Positions 1-6,424 of a stretch of DNA of 8,448 nucleotides are shown in pieces (position 1 is the stretch's first letter; each line of letters starts with the position of its first letter). Source of the stretch: Schleiferiaceae bacterium (lineage in GTDB: Bacteria; Bacteroidota; Bacteroidia; Flavobacteriales; Schleiferiaceae); the NCBI GenBank assembly GCA_023260615.1, contig JALQUY010000036.1, positions 4,995 to 13,442 on the forward strand, given 5' to 3'. The translations under genes and the position numbers were made by a program. Below the pieces are notes generated by a model. It was not told where the DNA came from. It ran no database searches and saw only the letters and a program-made list of their open reading frames with translations.

Positions 1-1
1 C

Positions 2-1714
2 AAGCCCGTCCATCCCGACGGCGAATGGCTGCGTTGGCATTGGAATGCCGCGATTGCCGGCGACCCCAGCAACGCAGATGGCCTCTACTACGGCTCCCAG
101 TACGTGCACTACAGCCCCGACCAGGGCCGCACATGGACCATTATCTCCCCCGACCTGACCACCAACAACCCGGACAAGCAGAAGGCCCTCGAATCCGGCG
201 GCCTCACGTTTGACGTGACAGGGGCGGAAAACCATACCTGTATTTTGACCATTGCGCCCTCGCCCAAAAACCCCAAAACCCTGTGGGTCGGAACGGACGA
301 CGGCAACATCCAAGTCAGCAAGGACGGCGGTGCCACCTGGACCAACTGCAGCCCCAAAATCAAGGGCCTTCCCGAAGGCGCCTGGGTGCCCCACATCCAC
401 GCCTCCGCCTACGACGCGGGCGAAGCCTTTGTGGTGGTCAACAACTACCGCCAAAACGACTGGAACGCCTACCTCTTCCACACCAAGGACTATGGAAAGA
501 CCTGGACCAATTTGGTCGCCAAGGCGGGCCTGACGGGCCACACCTTGAGCGTGATTCAAGACAACGAGGTGCCGAGTATTTTGTATTTGGGCACGGAAAC
601 CGGGTTGCAGCTGAGCACCGACTACGGCAAGACCTGGCAGGCCTGGAAGGGCCTTCCCACCATGCCGGTGCAAGATTTGGCCATCCAGGAGCGCGAGCAG
701 GATTTGGTCTTGGGCACCTTTGGCCGTTCCGCCTGGGTGCTGGACGATCTGCGTCCCCTGCGCGCTATGGTGAAAGGCGCCGCTGAGGGCCGAACGCTCA
801 CCGCCTTCGACGCTCCCTTGGCCATTCATGCCGAAACCCGCGTCTCCGATGGCATTCGCTTCCAAGGCTGGGCCGACTTCAAAGGAGAAAACCGCGGCGG
901 CGGCGCACGCTTTGTGCTGCACCTCGATGTCCCTGAGGATTCCAAAGAGCCCTTGCTCATCGACCTCTACAATGCGCAAGGCGACGTCATTCGCCACATC
1001 GAACGCAAGCTCGACAAAGACGAGCACAAAGGCCTCTACCGCTTCACCTGGGACCTCGCCGAGAAAGGCAGCCAGCGTCCCCGCTGGGGCAAGCGCAACG
1101 AGGAGCGCGAGAAATCCGACCCCCGCGGTGCCACCGTGGCCCCCGGCTCCTACACGGCCGTCTTCACTCTGAACGGAGTGAGCGACACCGCACGCGTAGA
1201 CGTCATCGACGACCCCCGCATCCATATGGGCGAAGGGGAATGGGCGGCTCAAATCGAGTTCCAACGCAGCCTGTACGCCATCAACCAAGAAATGTCGGAT
1301 GCTATCGCGGCCCTTTACGAGGCCAACGAAGGCCTCAGCAGCTTGGAGCGCATCCTGAAGGACCGCAAAGACAGCCCTGAAGACAGCGCCCTCGTCAGCC
1401 CCTTGCTGGAGGACATCAAGACTTTGAAGAAGGCGATTGAGGAGCACCGCCTGCGTCTCTTTGGCAAGGAAAACGTCAAAGGCTACTACGAGCAGCCCGA
1501 AACATGGGCCTCCGTCAACGGCCAATTTGGCGGCTACCTCTGGAGCTTGCGCGGCAAACCCAGCAGCAACACCTTGAACATGCATGCCACCTGGGAGAAG
1601 CGCACCCGCGAGGAAATCAGCCTGGTCACGCAGTTCTTGGACACGGACTACCGCGAGTTCACGAGCCGCATTGAAAACACCGCGCTGCCCCTATTGCCGC
1701 GCTGGACGCCCTAA
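2..1714 (+). CDS. Secreted BNR/VPS10 (sortilin-like) beta-propeller 'glycosyl hydrolase' family protein, 5'-partial
   Basis: The frame is open from the left edge, so the N-terminus (and any signal peptide) lies outside the window; 570 residues are visible. The first half carries four Asp-box/BNR motifs (S/T-x-D-x-G-x-T-W): SPDQGRTW near residue 38, SKDGGATW near 106, TKDYGKTW near 161 and STDYGKTW near 205. These are typical of the beta-propeller blades of sialidase-like and sortilin/VPS10 proteins. The propeller closes with LGTFGRSAWVLDDLRPL (about 238-254), usual for the Bacteroidota proteins annotated as 'glycosyl hydrolase' or 'WD40/YVTN/BNR-like'. A beta-rich segment follows, with an APGSYTAVFTLNG strand pair, then a charged helical C-terminal region (about residues 415-530). 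Full-length relatives are around 1000 residues, so roughly half is present. No type IX secretion C-terminal sorting domain is visible; the protein ends in ALPLLPRWTP. Catalytic activity is unproven for most of this family; a role in extracytoplasmic binding or degradation is inference. A GTG at 104 lies inside the gene and is not a credible start. Confidence 0.85.
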   Translation, partial: KPVHPDGEWLRWHWNAAIAGDPSNADGLYYGSQYVHYSPDQGRTWTIISPDLTTNNPDKQKALESGGLTFDVTGAENHTCILTIAPSPKNPKTLWVGTDDGNIQVSKDGGATWTNCSPKIKGLPEGAWVPHIHASAYDAGEAFVVVNNYRQNDWNAYLFHTKDYGKTWTNLVAKAGLTGHTLSVIQDNEVPSILYLGTETGLQLSTDYGKTWQAWKGLPTMPVQDLAIQEREQDLVLGTFGRSAWVLDDLRPLRAMVKGAAEGRTLTAFDAPLAIHAETRVSDGIRFQGWADFKGENRGGGARFVLHLDVPEDSKEPLLIDLYNAQGDVIRHIERKLDKDEHKGLYRFTWDLAEKGSQRPRWGKRNEEREKSDPRGATVAPGSYTAVFTLNGVSDTARVDVIDDPRIHMGEGEWAAQIEFQRSLYAINQEMSDAIAALYEANEGLSSLERILKDRKDSPEDSALVSPLLEDIKTLKKAIEEHRLRLFGKENVKGYYEQPETWASVNGQFGGYLWSLRGKPSSNTLNMHATWEKRTREEISLVTQFLDTDYREFTSRIENTALPLLPRWTP

Positions 1715-1723
1715 TTGCTTCGC

Positions 1724-2389
1724 ATGCCCCTGTTCACCCCCGCATTACCGGCTCCATTGCCTCCCATTCGACGGTTTCGTGCCCACGAGATCGCCGAATG
1801 GGCCGGCGATGCCCGGCACATTGTTTTGGACTTTGGCAAAGTGCTCATCGACATCGAGCCCCGCCTAAGTGCTGAGGCTTTTACGGCTTTAGGGGCCCGT
1901 CCCACGTTTACCGTGGGCGAGCTGGGCTACAAAACCCACAACGCCTACCAAGCGATTGAAACGGATGCCATCAGCTCCGCCGAATTCCGGGGGGCCTTTC
2001 GCCAGCACCTCCGCTATGCCGCGGCCGATTCCAGCATTGACCGCGCGTGGAATGCCTTGCTTTTGGACCTACAGCCCTGGTTGATGGGGCAACTTCGCGC
2101 CCTCGGCCAGAACTACACGTTGCACATCCTCAGCAATACCAACCGAATTCACATCGACGAAGTCAAGCGCCGCCTGGGCCTCCGCGCCTATGCCGAATTC
2201 ACCCGCTGCTTCCAAAACGTCTTCTATTCCTACGACCTCGGCCTTCGAAAGCCCGACCCCAGCATCTACCAAGCCGTCGACCGCCACTTAGGCCTTAAAG
2301 ACCCCTCGCAGGTATTTTTCCTCGACGACAACGCCGCCAACGTCGAAGCCGCCCTCCAACACGGTTGGAAGGCCAAGCAGTTCATCTAG
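1724..2389 (+). CDS. HAD-superfamily phosphatase, YihX-like (subfamily IA)
   Basis: This is a cytosolic phosphohydrolase-type protein of 221 residues if started at the ATG at 1724. An in-frame TTG at 1715 abuts the upstream stop and would add three residues; I prefer the ATG. The HAD motifs are in order: motif I LDFGKVLID with nucleophile D36, motif II ILSNTN with S137, motif III GLRKPDP with K176, and motif IV FFLDD with D201/D202. A helical cap occupies about residues 48-125. As in YihX and related sugar-phosphate phosphatases, the second Asp of motif I is replaced (D-F-G rather than D-x-D), a known variation in this branch. About 30 residues rich in Pro and Ala precede the first beta-strand, longer than usual. 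It lies 9 bases after the propeller gene and may be cotranscribed. The substrate cannot be read from the sequence. Confidence 0.87.
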   Translation: MPLFTPALPAPLPPIRRFRAHEIAEWAGDARHIVLDFGKVLIDIEPRLSAEAFTALGARPTFTVGELGYKTHNAYQAIETDAISSAEFRGAFRQHLRYAAADSSIDRAWNALLLDLQPWLMGQLRALGQNYTLHILSNTNRIHIDEVKRRLGLRAYAEFTRCFQNVFYSYDLGLRKPDPSIYQAVDRHLGLKDPSQVFFLDDNAANVEAALQHGWKAKQFI

Positions 2390-2395
2390 CATCGA

Positions 2396-2812
2396 TTAGG
2401 ATTGGGGCTGGCAAAGCTCCACGAGCACGCCTCCCGCCGTCTTGGGGTGCACAAAGGCCACTAACATGCCGTCAGCGCCCGGCTTGGGCTCCTCACTCAG
2501 CAGCTGAAATCCTTCCGCTTTGAGGCGCGCCATTTCGGCCCGAATGTCCTTCACCAAATAGGCCACATGGTGCAAGCCTTCCCCGCGCTTCTCCACATGC
2601 TTGGCAATAGGGCTGTCCGCCTTAGTCGCCTCCAAAAGCTCAATCTTGTTGGGCCCCACCTGAAAAAAGCTTGTCATTACCCCTTCGCGCTCCACTTCTT
2701 CCCGTTTGTAGGGCTCCACGCCAAACATCGCCGTATAGCGGGCTTCCGCCTCCGCCAAATTGGCGACGGCTATCCCGAGGTGATCGATGTGAGTGAAGTG
2801 GGGGGAGTTCAT
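2396..2812 (-). CDS. mce: Methylmalonyl-CoA epimerase
   Basis: This enzyme interconverts (2S)- and (2R)-methylmalonyl-CoA in the cytoplasm, linking propionyl-CoA carboxylation to the B12-dependent mutase. The 138 residues are full length for the family and form two VOC (glyoxalase-fold) modules. By comparison with the Propionibacterium enzyme, the metal ligands fit H11 (IDHLGIAV), E58 (KIELLE, where the Propionibacterium enzyme has Gln), H82 (GLHHVAYLV) and E132 (GVLVELCQ). The family block PKPGADGMLVAFVHPK is present, with Asp where His is common. The ATG overlaps the stop of the upstream ABC exporter in an ATGA arrangement, so translation is probably coupled and the gene has no visible promoter of its own. 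Its stop lies only 6 bases from that of the converging HAD gene. A generic VOC lyase is the alternative, but the motifs favour the epimerase. Confidence 0.93.
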   Translation of the reverse strand: MNSPHFTHIDHLGIAVANLAEAEARYTAMFGVEPYKREEVEREGVMTSFFQVGPNKIELLEATKADSPIAKHVEKRGEGLHHVAYLVKDIRAEMARLKAEGFQLLSEEPKPGADGMLVAFVHPKTAGGVLVELCQPQS

Positions 2813-4695
2813 GTGCTTTGGAGTGCTTGCGTTTGTACCAAGGTAGCATACAGCCCGCCCTTGGCGAGCAGTTCCTGGTGATTGCCGTCCTCCACAATTT
2901 GGCCCTGGTCGAGCACGAGGATGCGATCCGCTTTTTGGACGGTGGCCAAACGGTGGGCGACGACGAGGGTGGTTCGGCCCGAACTTGCCGCGTCCAGCGC
3001 CTCCTGCACGAGGCGTTCATTTTCGGCATCCAAGGCGGACGTAGCCTCGTCCAAGAGCAGGATGGGGGCATTTCGGTAGAGCGCACGCGCCAAAGCGATG
3101 CGCTGACGCTGACCGCCGGACAGGGACTGCCCACCCTCCGCCAAGATGTGATTCCAACCGCCGGGGAGGTCCTCGATGAAGGCCAAGGCCTGGGCATCTT
3201 TGGCGGCTTTCTTGGCGCGTTCCAAATCGGGCGACGCATCCCCCAAGGCGATGTTTTCCAAGGCGGTGCCCTGGAAGAGGATGGGGTCTTGGGTCACCAG
3301 GCCCATGGCGGCCCGAAGGTCCTTCAAGGGCATGGGCGGTCGTTGCATTTCGTGCGCCTCATGCGCTTCGCCTCGGTAGGGCGCAATGGGATGTCCCTCC
3401 AAGAAGATGCCCCCTCGGTCGGGGTCCATGGCGCGCAGGGCGAGGTGGATGAGGGTGGATTTGCCGCCGCCGGAGGGGCCGACGAGGGCGACCGTTTGGC
3501 CGCGTTGGAGGGTGAGGTTGAAGTTTTGGAGGGCAGGGCGGGATGCGCCGGGGTAGGTGAAGTGGAGGTTGCGGAATTCCAGGGTTTCGGGACCGTTGGC
3601 GGGGCAGGTCCAGGCTTCCGTGACGTCGGGGTCGCGCAGGGTTTCGGGGAGGTCCAACACCTCAAAGAGTCTCTCTGCTGCCGCATTGCCTTTTTGGAGG
3701 TTGTAGAGGGCCATGGAAACCGACTTGAAGGCCGGGATGAGCTGGTAGAAGAAGAGCAAATAGGCCACGAGGGTAGCTCCCGTCAGCCCATGGCCGAGCA
3801 GAACTTCGCGGCCTCCGTAAAACAGGATGAGCAGCAAGGCGAAGACGCCGATCAATTCGGACAGAGGGCTCGCCAAATCTCTACGGCGGTGCACGTCGCG
3901 CGTCGCCGCAAAGGCCCCTTGGTTGACCTGCTCAAAGCGTTTTTGCTGGTAGTCTTCGGCCTGAAAAGCTTGGAGGATACGCAGCCCGCTGATGCTTTCC
4001 TCGAGGGCAGAAAGGACCTGGCCCAATCGGTCTTGCGCCACAGAGGATTTCCGTTTTAAATGTTTACTGACCCGGTTGAGGAGCCATGCGGCAAGGGGGG
4101 CTACCACCAACAGAAGCAGGGTGAGTTTGGCACTCATCACCACTAAAACCACCAGCGAGCCCAGGATAACCAGGGGTTCGCGCACCAGCAGCTCCAGCCC
4201 GGTGAGAATGGCCCATTCGATTTCCGTGACGTCGGTCGAGGATCGGGCCAAAATATCGCCCTTTCGGCTTTCCTGCATCGTAGCCGGACTCAAGCGCATC
4301 ACTTTTTGATGGAGCGCCTCGCGCAGCGTTGCCGTAATACCGGTCCGTAGGGTAGCCATATGCCACAAAGCGATGTAGCGGAAGGCATTTTTTAGGATAA
4401 ACAGGCCAAATGCCGCCACCGATACCCGCCACAAGGTTCCCAGTGAACCATAGCGGCCAACCGCCTGGGCTACATAGTGGGCTATCCAATCCTGAGCGTT
4501 CATATTGCCCCACCCCGCGGGAAAATGCTGGACTTCCTGGGCGCCTTCAGGCACGAGAATGACATCCAAAACGGGTATGATCATGCCCAGCGAGACCAGG
4601 GACACCAAGGTGTACAGCACGTAGAACAGTGCTGCCCCGGAAAAAGCACCGCGAAAGGCGCCCGCCATCCCTAAAATCCGTCGCAATGGGGTCAT
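2809..4695 (-). CDS. MsbA-like ABC exporter, fused permease and ATPase
   Basis: This is a half-transporter expected to work as a homodimer in the inner membrane, exporting a lipid or other hydrophobic substrate; the MsbA-type role is inferred and the substrate is not determined. Numbered from the ATG at 4695 (628 residues), the membrane domain spans about residues 15-330, with hydrophobic segments near 20-48, 92-112, 160-205 and 280-320. The nucleotide-binding domain follows from about 370: Walker A GPSGGGKST (406-414), Q-loop Q469, signature LSGGQ (525-529), Walker B ILLLDE with D549/E550, D-loop SALD and switch H581. All catalytic residues are intact. About 15 extra residues rich in His, Glu and Pro (roughly 440-456) sit between Walker A and the Q-loop. 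A GTG at 4701 would add two residues, but it overlaps the -7 box at 4701-4708, so I chose the ATG. Downstream mce overlaps by 4 bases. The gene is divergent from rbfA. Confidence 0.92.
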   Translation of the reverse strand: MTPLRRILGMAGAFRGAFSGAALFYVLYTLVSLVSLGMIIPVLDVILVPEGAQEVQHFPAGWGNMNAQDWIAHYVAQAVGRYGSLGTLWRVSVAAFGLFILKNAFRYIALWHMATLRTGITATLREALHQKVMRLSPATMQESRKGDILARSSTDVTEIEWAILTGLELLVREPLVILGSLVVLVVMSAKLTLLLLVVAPLAAWLLNRVSKHLKRKSSVAQDRLGQVLSALEESISGLRILQAFQAEDYQQKRFEQVNQGAFAATRDVHRRRDLASPLSELIGVFALLLILFYGGREVLLGHGLTGATLVAYLLFFYQLIPAFKSVSMALYNLQKGNAAAERLFEVLDLPETLRDPDVTEAWTCPANGPETLEFRNLHFTYPGASRPALQNFNLTLQRGQTVALVGPSGGGKSTLIHLALRAMDPDRGGIFLEGHPIAPYRGEAHEAHEMQRPPMPLKDLRAAMGLVTQDPILFQGTALENIALGDASPDLERAKKAAKDAQALAFIEDLPGGWNHILAEGGQSLSGGQRQRIALARALYRNAPILLLDEATSALDAENERLVQEALDAASSGRTTLVVAHRLATVQKADRILVLDQGQIVEDGNHQELLAKGGLYATLVQTQALQST

Positions 4696-4700
4696 CCCCA

Positions 4701-4708
4701 CGAAAGTA
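4701..4708 (-). promoter_or_regulatory. Putative -7 box for the ABC exporter-mce operon
   Basis: Read on the minus strand this is TACTTTCG, seven of eight matches to the Bacteroidota -7 consensus TAnnTTTG. It ends 5 bases before the ATG at 4695, so transcription would begin at or next to the start codon, giving a leaderless or nearly leaderless mRNA. No clear -33 TTTG element is seen at the usual distance. The assignment rests on motif match and position only. Confidence 0.45.
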
Positions 4709-4732
4709 CTGCCTTATCCCGAGTACCCGGCG

Positions 4733-4740
4733 TACTTTTG
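4733..4740 (+). promoter_or_regulatory. Putative -7 box for the rbfA-permease operon
   Basis: TACTTTTG fits the Bacteroidota -7 consensus TAnnTTTG exactly and ends 4 bases before the rbfA ATG, again predicting a leaderless transcript. No Shine-Dalgarno sequence precedes the start and no good -33 element is visible. The box forms the right arm of an inverted repeat (AAAGTAC at 4703-4709, GTACTTT at 4732-4738) whose left arm overlaps the divergent -7 box of the ABC exporter. Confidence 0.5.
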
Positions 4741-4744
4741 CTGC

Positions 4745-5104
4745 ATGGAGAGCACACGTCAAAAGAAAATTGCCAGCCTGTTGCAACGCGACCTCGCGGA
4801 GATCTTTCGCGCTACGGCGGCGTCAGACTTCCCAGGCACCCTCATTAGCGTGAGCAAAGTGCGCGTTTCGCCCGACTTGGGCCTTTGCCGGGTGTACCTC
4901 TCCGTTTTCCCCATTGCCAAGTCGCAGGACGTGATGGCTTATACCGAAGAGGCGGCGCCGCGTTTGCGTTCGGCCCTTGCGCAAAAAGTCAAGAGCCAAT
5001 TGCGCATTATTCCTGAGCTGCACTACCACTTGGACGACTCCATGGAGTACGAAGCCAACATCGATCGTTTGCTCCGTGAGGGCGGCGAAAATCCCTTCAA
5101 ATAA
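4745..5104 (+). CDS. rbfA: Ribosome-binding factor A
   Basis: RbfA binds the immature 30S subunit and assists late 16S rRNA maturation, particularly in cold. The 119 residues match the family's usual length and single KH-type fold. Recognisable blocks are the N-terminal helix RQKKIASLLQRDLAEIF (5-21), the strand segment ISVSKVRVSPDLGLCRVYLSVF (34-55), the helix APRLRSALAQKVKSQL (71-86), and the C-terminal hallmark RIIPELHYHLDDSMEY followed by ANIDRLL (87-110). The ATG at 4745 gives the expected N-terminus. The gene lies 6 bases upstream of a LolC/E-type permease, a pairing I recall as common in Bacteroidota, and the two probably form an operon driven by the -7 box just upstream. Confidence 0.96.
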   Translation: MESTRQKKIASLLQRDLAEIFRATAASDFPGTLISVSKVRVSPDLGLCRVYLSVFPIAKSQDVMAYTEEAAPRLRSALAQKVKSQLRIIPELHYHLDDSMEYEANIDRLLREGGENPFK

Positions 5105-5110
5105 ACGTTT

Positions 5111-6313
5111 GTGAATCCGTCCCATCCAGCCAAACTTGGGGGACGCTTCTTGCGGGGGCGTACGCTCTCTACCTACGTGACGTGGGCCGCTGCCGCCGGT
5201 GTGGCCGTGGGCACCGCTGCTATGATTGTGGTGCTCTCCGCTTTCAACGGGCTGGAGGCCTTGGTGATGGAGACCTATGCGAGCGTGCATCCGGATGTGA
5301 CGATCACGAGTACGGAGGGGGGGCGTTTTGCACTTTCGGACCGAACAGCTTCCGCCCTGCCCGATCTATTTCCAAACGGATTTTACCGAATGCAGGAGCA
5401 GAAAGCCTTATTGCGTTCGGAAACCCGCGAAGTCCTAGTGAATGTCGTGGGCATCCCCGCCGACCAATGGGCCCAAACGCCCTGGATGGACTCGCTCACC
5501 AGCGCAGCCGACCTGCCCTTTGCACACCTCCACGCGGCCGCCCTCGGCTACGGCGTGGGCATTCAAGTCGGTCTGCTTGAACTCAGTGGACGCGAAGGCC
5601 TCGAACTCCTTTGGCCCAACGGACAACCCGACCTAGGCATTGACGTCGCCTCACACTTTGCCCGCCAGCGCATCTCGCCCACCCGCATCTTCCGCGTGCA
5701 TCCGCAAGTGGATCAGAACACGGTGGTGGTAGATTTGGCCACGCTGCAAGCTTGGACGGGGGACGCACGCATTTCGGCCGTGCACGCTTGGAACGTGGAC
5801 GATGTGGAAACGGTCCAAAAGCGCCTCAGCGCCCTCGACCCCACCCTCGTCATTCAGCGCCCCGAAGACCGCGAAGCCGCCCTTTTCCGCGTCATGAAGA
5901 GCGAAGGCCTCATCACGACCGCCATCCTCGCCTTCATTGTCCTGCTCGCCTCGCTGGGCCTCTACAGCGCTACGGTGCTCTTGGGCATGGAGAAATCGAG
6001 CCAGCGCGCCATCCTTCGGGCCATGGGCATGTCCGAACGCCACGTCCGCCTCAGTTTCTGGTGGAGCGGCCTCTGGGTCAGCGGCTTGGGCGCCCTCATC
6101 GGTTGGGGTATCGGTGGCCTACTCATTGCGGGACAAGCCCACTTTGGCTGGGTGTCCCTGGGCACTGGCTACGTCGTAGCCTCCTACCCCGTTGCCTACA
6201 GCTGGGTGCAAGGGCTTTGGGTCTTTGGATTTGTGCTTTTGGTGGGGGGATTGCTTTCCGCCTGGGCCACGCAAAGCCTCAAAACGCGAATGGCGGATTT
6301 GAGGGGGAGCTAG
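5111..6313 (+). CDS. LolC/LolE-type (FtsX/MacB-fold) ABC transporter permease
   Basis: This inner-membrane permease belongs to the family that, with a LolD-type ATPase, releases lipoproteins from the inner membrane for transfer to the outer membrane. The 400 residues have the family topology: TM1 about 24-46 (GVAVGTAAMIVVLSAFNG, the classic FtsX-like signature), a periplasmic domain about 50-262, TM2 about 266-290, the cytoplasmic coupling segment EKSSQRAILRAMGMSERHV (294-312), TM3 about 314-340 and TM4 about 363-388. The start is a GTG 6 bases after the rbfA stop; no upstream alternative exists in frame before that stop. No LolD ATPase is encoded nearby, so the partner must be elsewhere. Its TAG stop lies in the first, degenerate unit of the 8-bp repeat array. 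Another MacB-type export role is possible; a lipoprotein role is the usual inference. Confidence 0.9.
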   Translation: MNPSHPAKLGGRFLRGRTLSTYVTWAAAAGVAVGTAAMIVVLSAFNGLEALVMETYASVHPDVTITSTEGGRFALSDRTASALPDLFPNGFYRMQEQKALLRSETREVLVNVVGIPADQWAQTPWMDSLTSAADLPFAHLHAAALGYGVGIQVGLLELSGREGLELLWPNGQPDLGIDVASHFARQRISPTRIFRVHPQVDQNTVVVDLATLQAWTGDARISAVHAWNVDDVETVQKRLSALDPTLVIQRPEDREAALFRVMKSEGLITTAILAFIVLLASLGLYSATVLLGMEKSSQRAILRAMGMSERHVRLSFWWSGLWVSGLGALIGWGIGGLLIAGQAHFGWVSLGTGYVVASYPVAYSWVQGLWVFGFVLLVGGLLSAWATQSLKTRMADLRGS

Positions 6314-6424
6314 GGCTAGAGGGCTCGGGCTGCGCCCTGTGGCTAGAGAGCTAGAGGGCTAGAGAGCTAGAGGGCTAGAGAGCTCGGGCTGCGCCCTGTG
6401 GCTAGAGGGCTAGAGAGCTAGAGA
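6309..6424. repeat. 8-bp tandem array (GCTAGAGA/GCTAGAGG) with two interspersed 19-bp hairpin elements
   Basis: Nine full 8-bp units are visible, at 6315, 6342, 6350, 6358, 6366, 6374, 6401, 6409 and 6417, plus a shortened unit GCTAGG at 6309-6314. Within the central run, GCTAGAGA and GCTAGAGG alternate strictly. Two identical 19-bp elements (GCTCGGGCTGCGCCCTGTG) interrupt the array at 6323-6341 and 6382-6400; each contains the small inverted repeat GGGC-TGC-GCCC. The array fills the gap between the converging permease and dusB genes, and both genes end with TAG codons inside it. It is not CRISPR-like. A transcript-end role is possible, but there is no T-tract after the hairpins. Confidence 0.93.

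Noticed and set aside
104..106. GTG at 104 as the true start of the propeller protein.
   Set aside because: The frame is open back to the left edge and the upstream codons read as normal propeller sequence (EWLRWHWNAAIAGDPSNADG), so the gene starts outside the window.
2818..4059. A 413-codon open frame on the plus strand, antisense to the ABC exporter.
   Set aside because: It mirrors the exporter gene, whose Walker A, signature and Walker B motifs are all intact. The translation is Gly/Glu-rich without recognisable domains. Long antisense frames are common opposite GC-rich genes.
4699..4701. GTG at 4701 as the start of the ABC exporter.
   Set aside because: It overlaps the last base of the predicted -7 box, which would put the start codon at or before the transcription start. 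The ATG two codons later fits better, although this depends on the promoter call.
6323..6400. Rho-independent terminators at the two GGGC-TGC-GCCC hairpins.
   Set aside because: The stems are only 4 bp and neither is followed by a T-tract on either strand.
6309..6424. CRISPR array.
   Set aside because: Units are only 8 bp and contiguous; the two 19-bp elements are identical to each other rather than unique spacers, and no cas gene is present.
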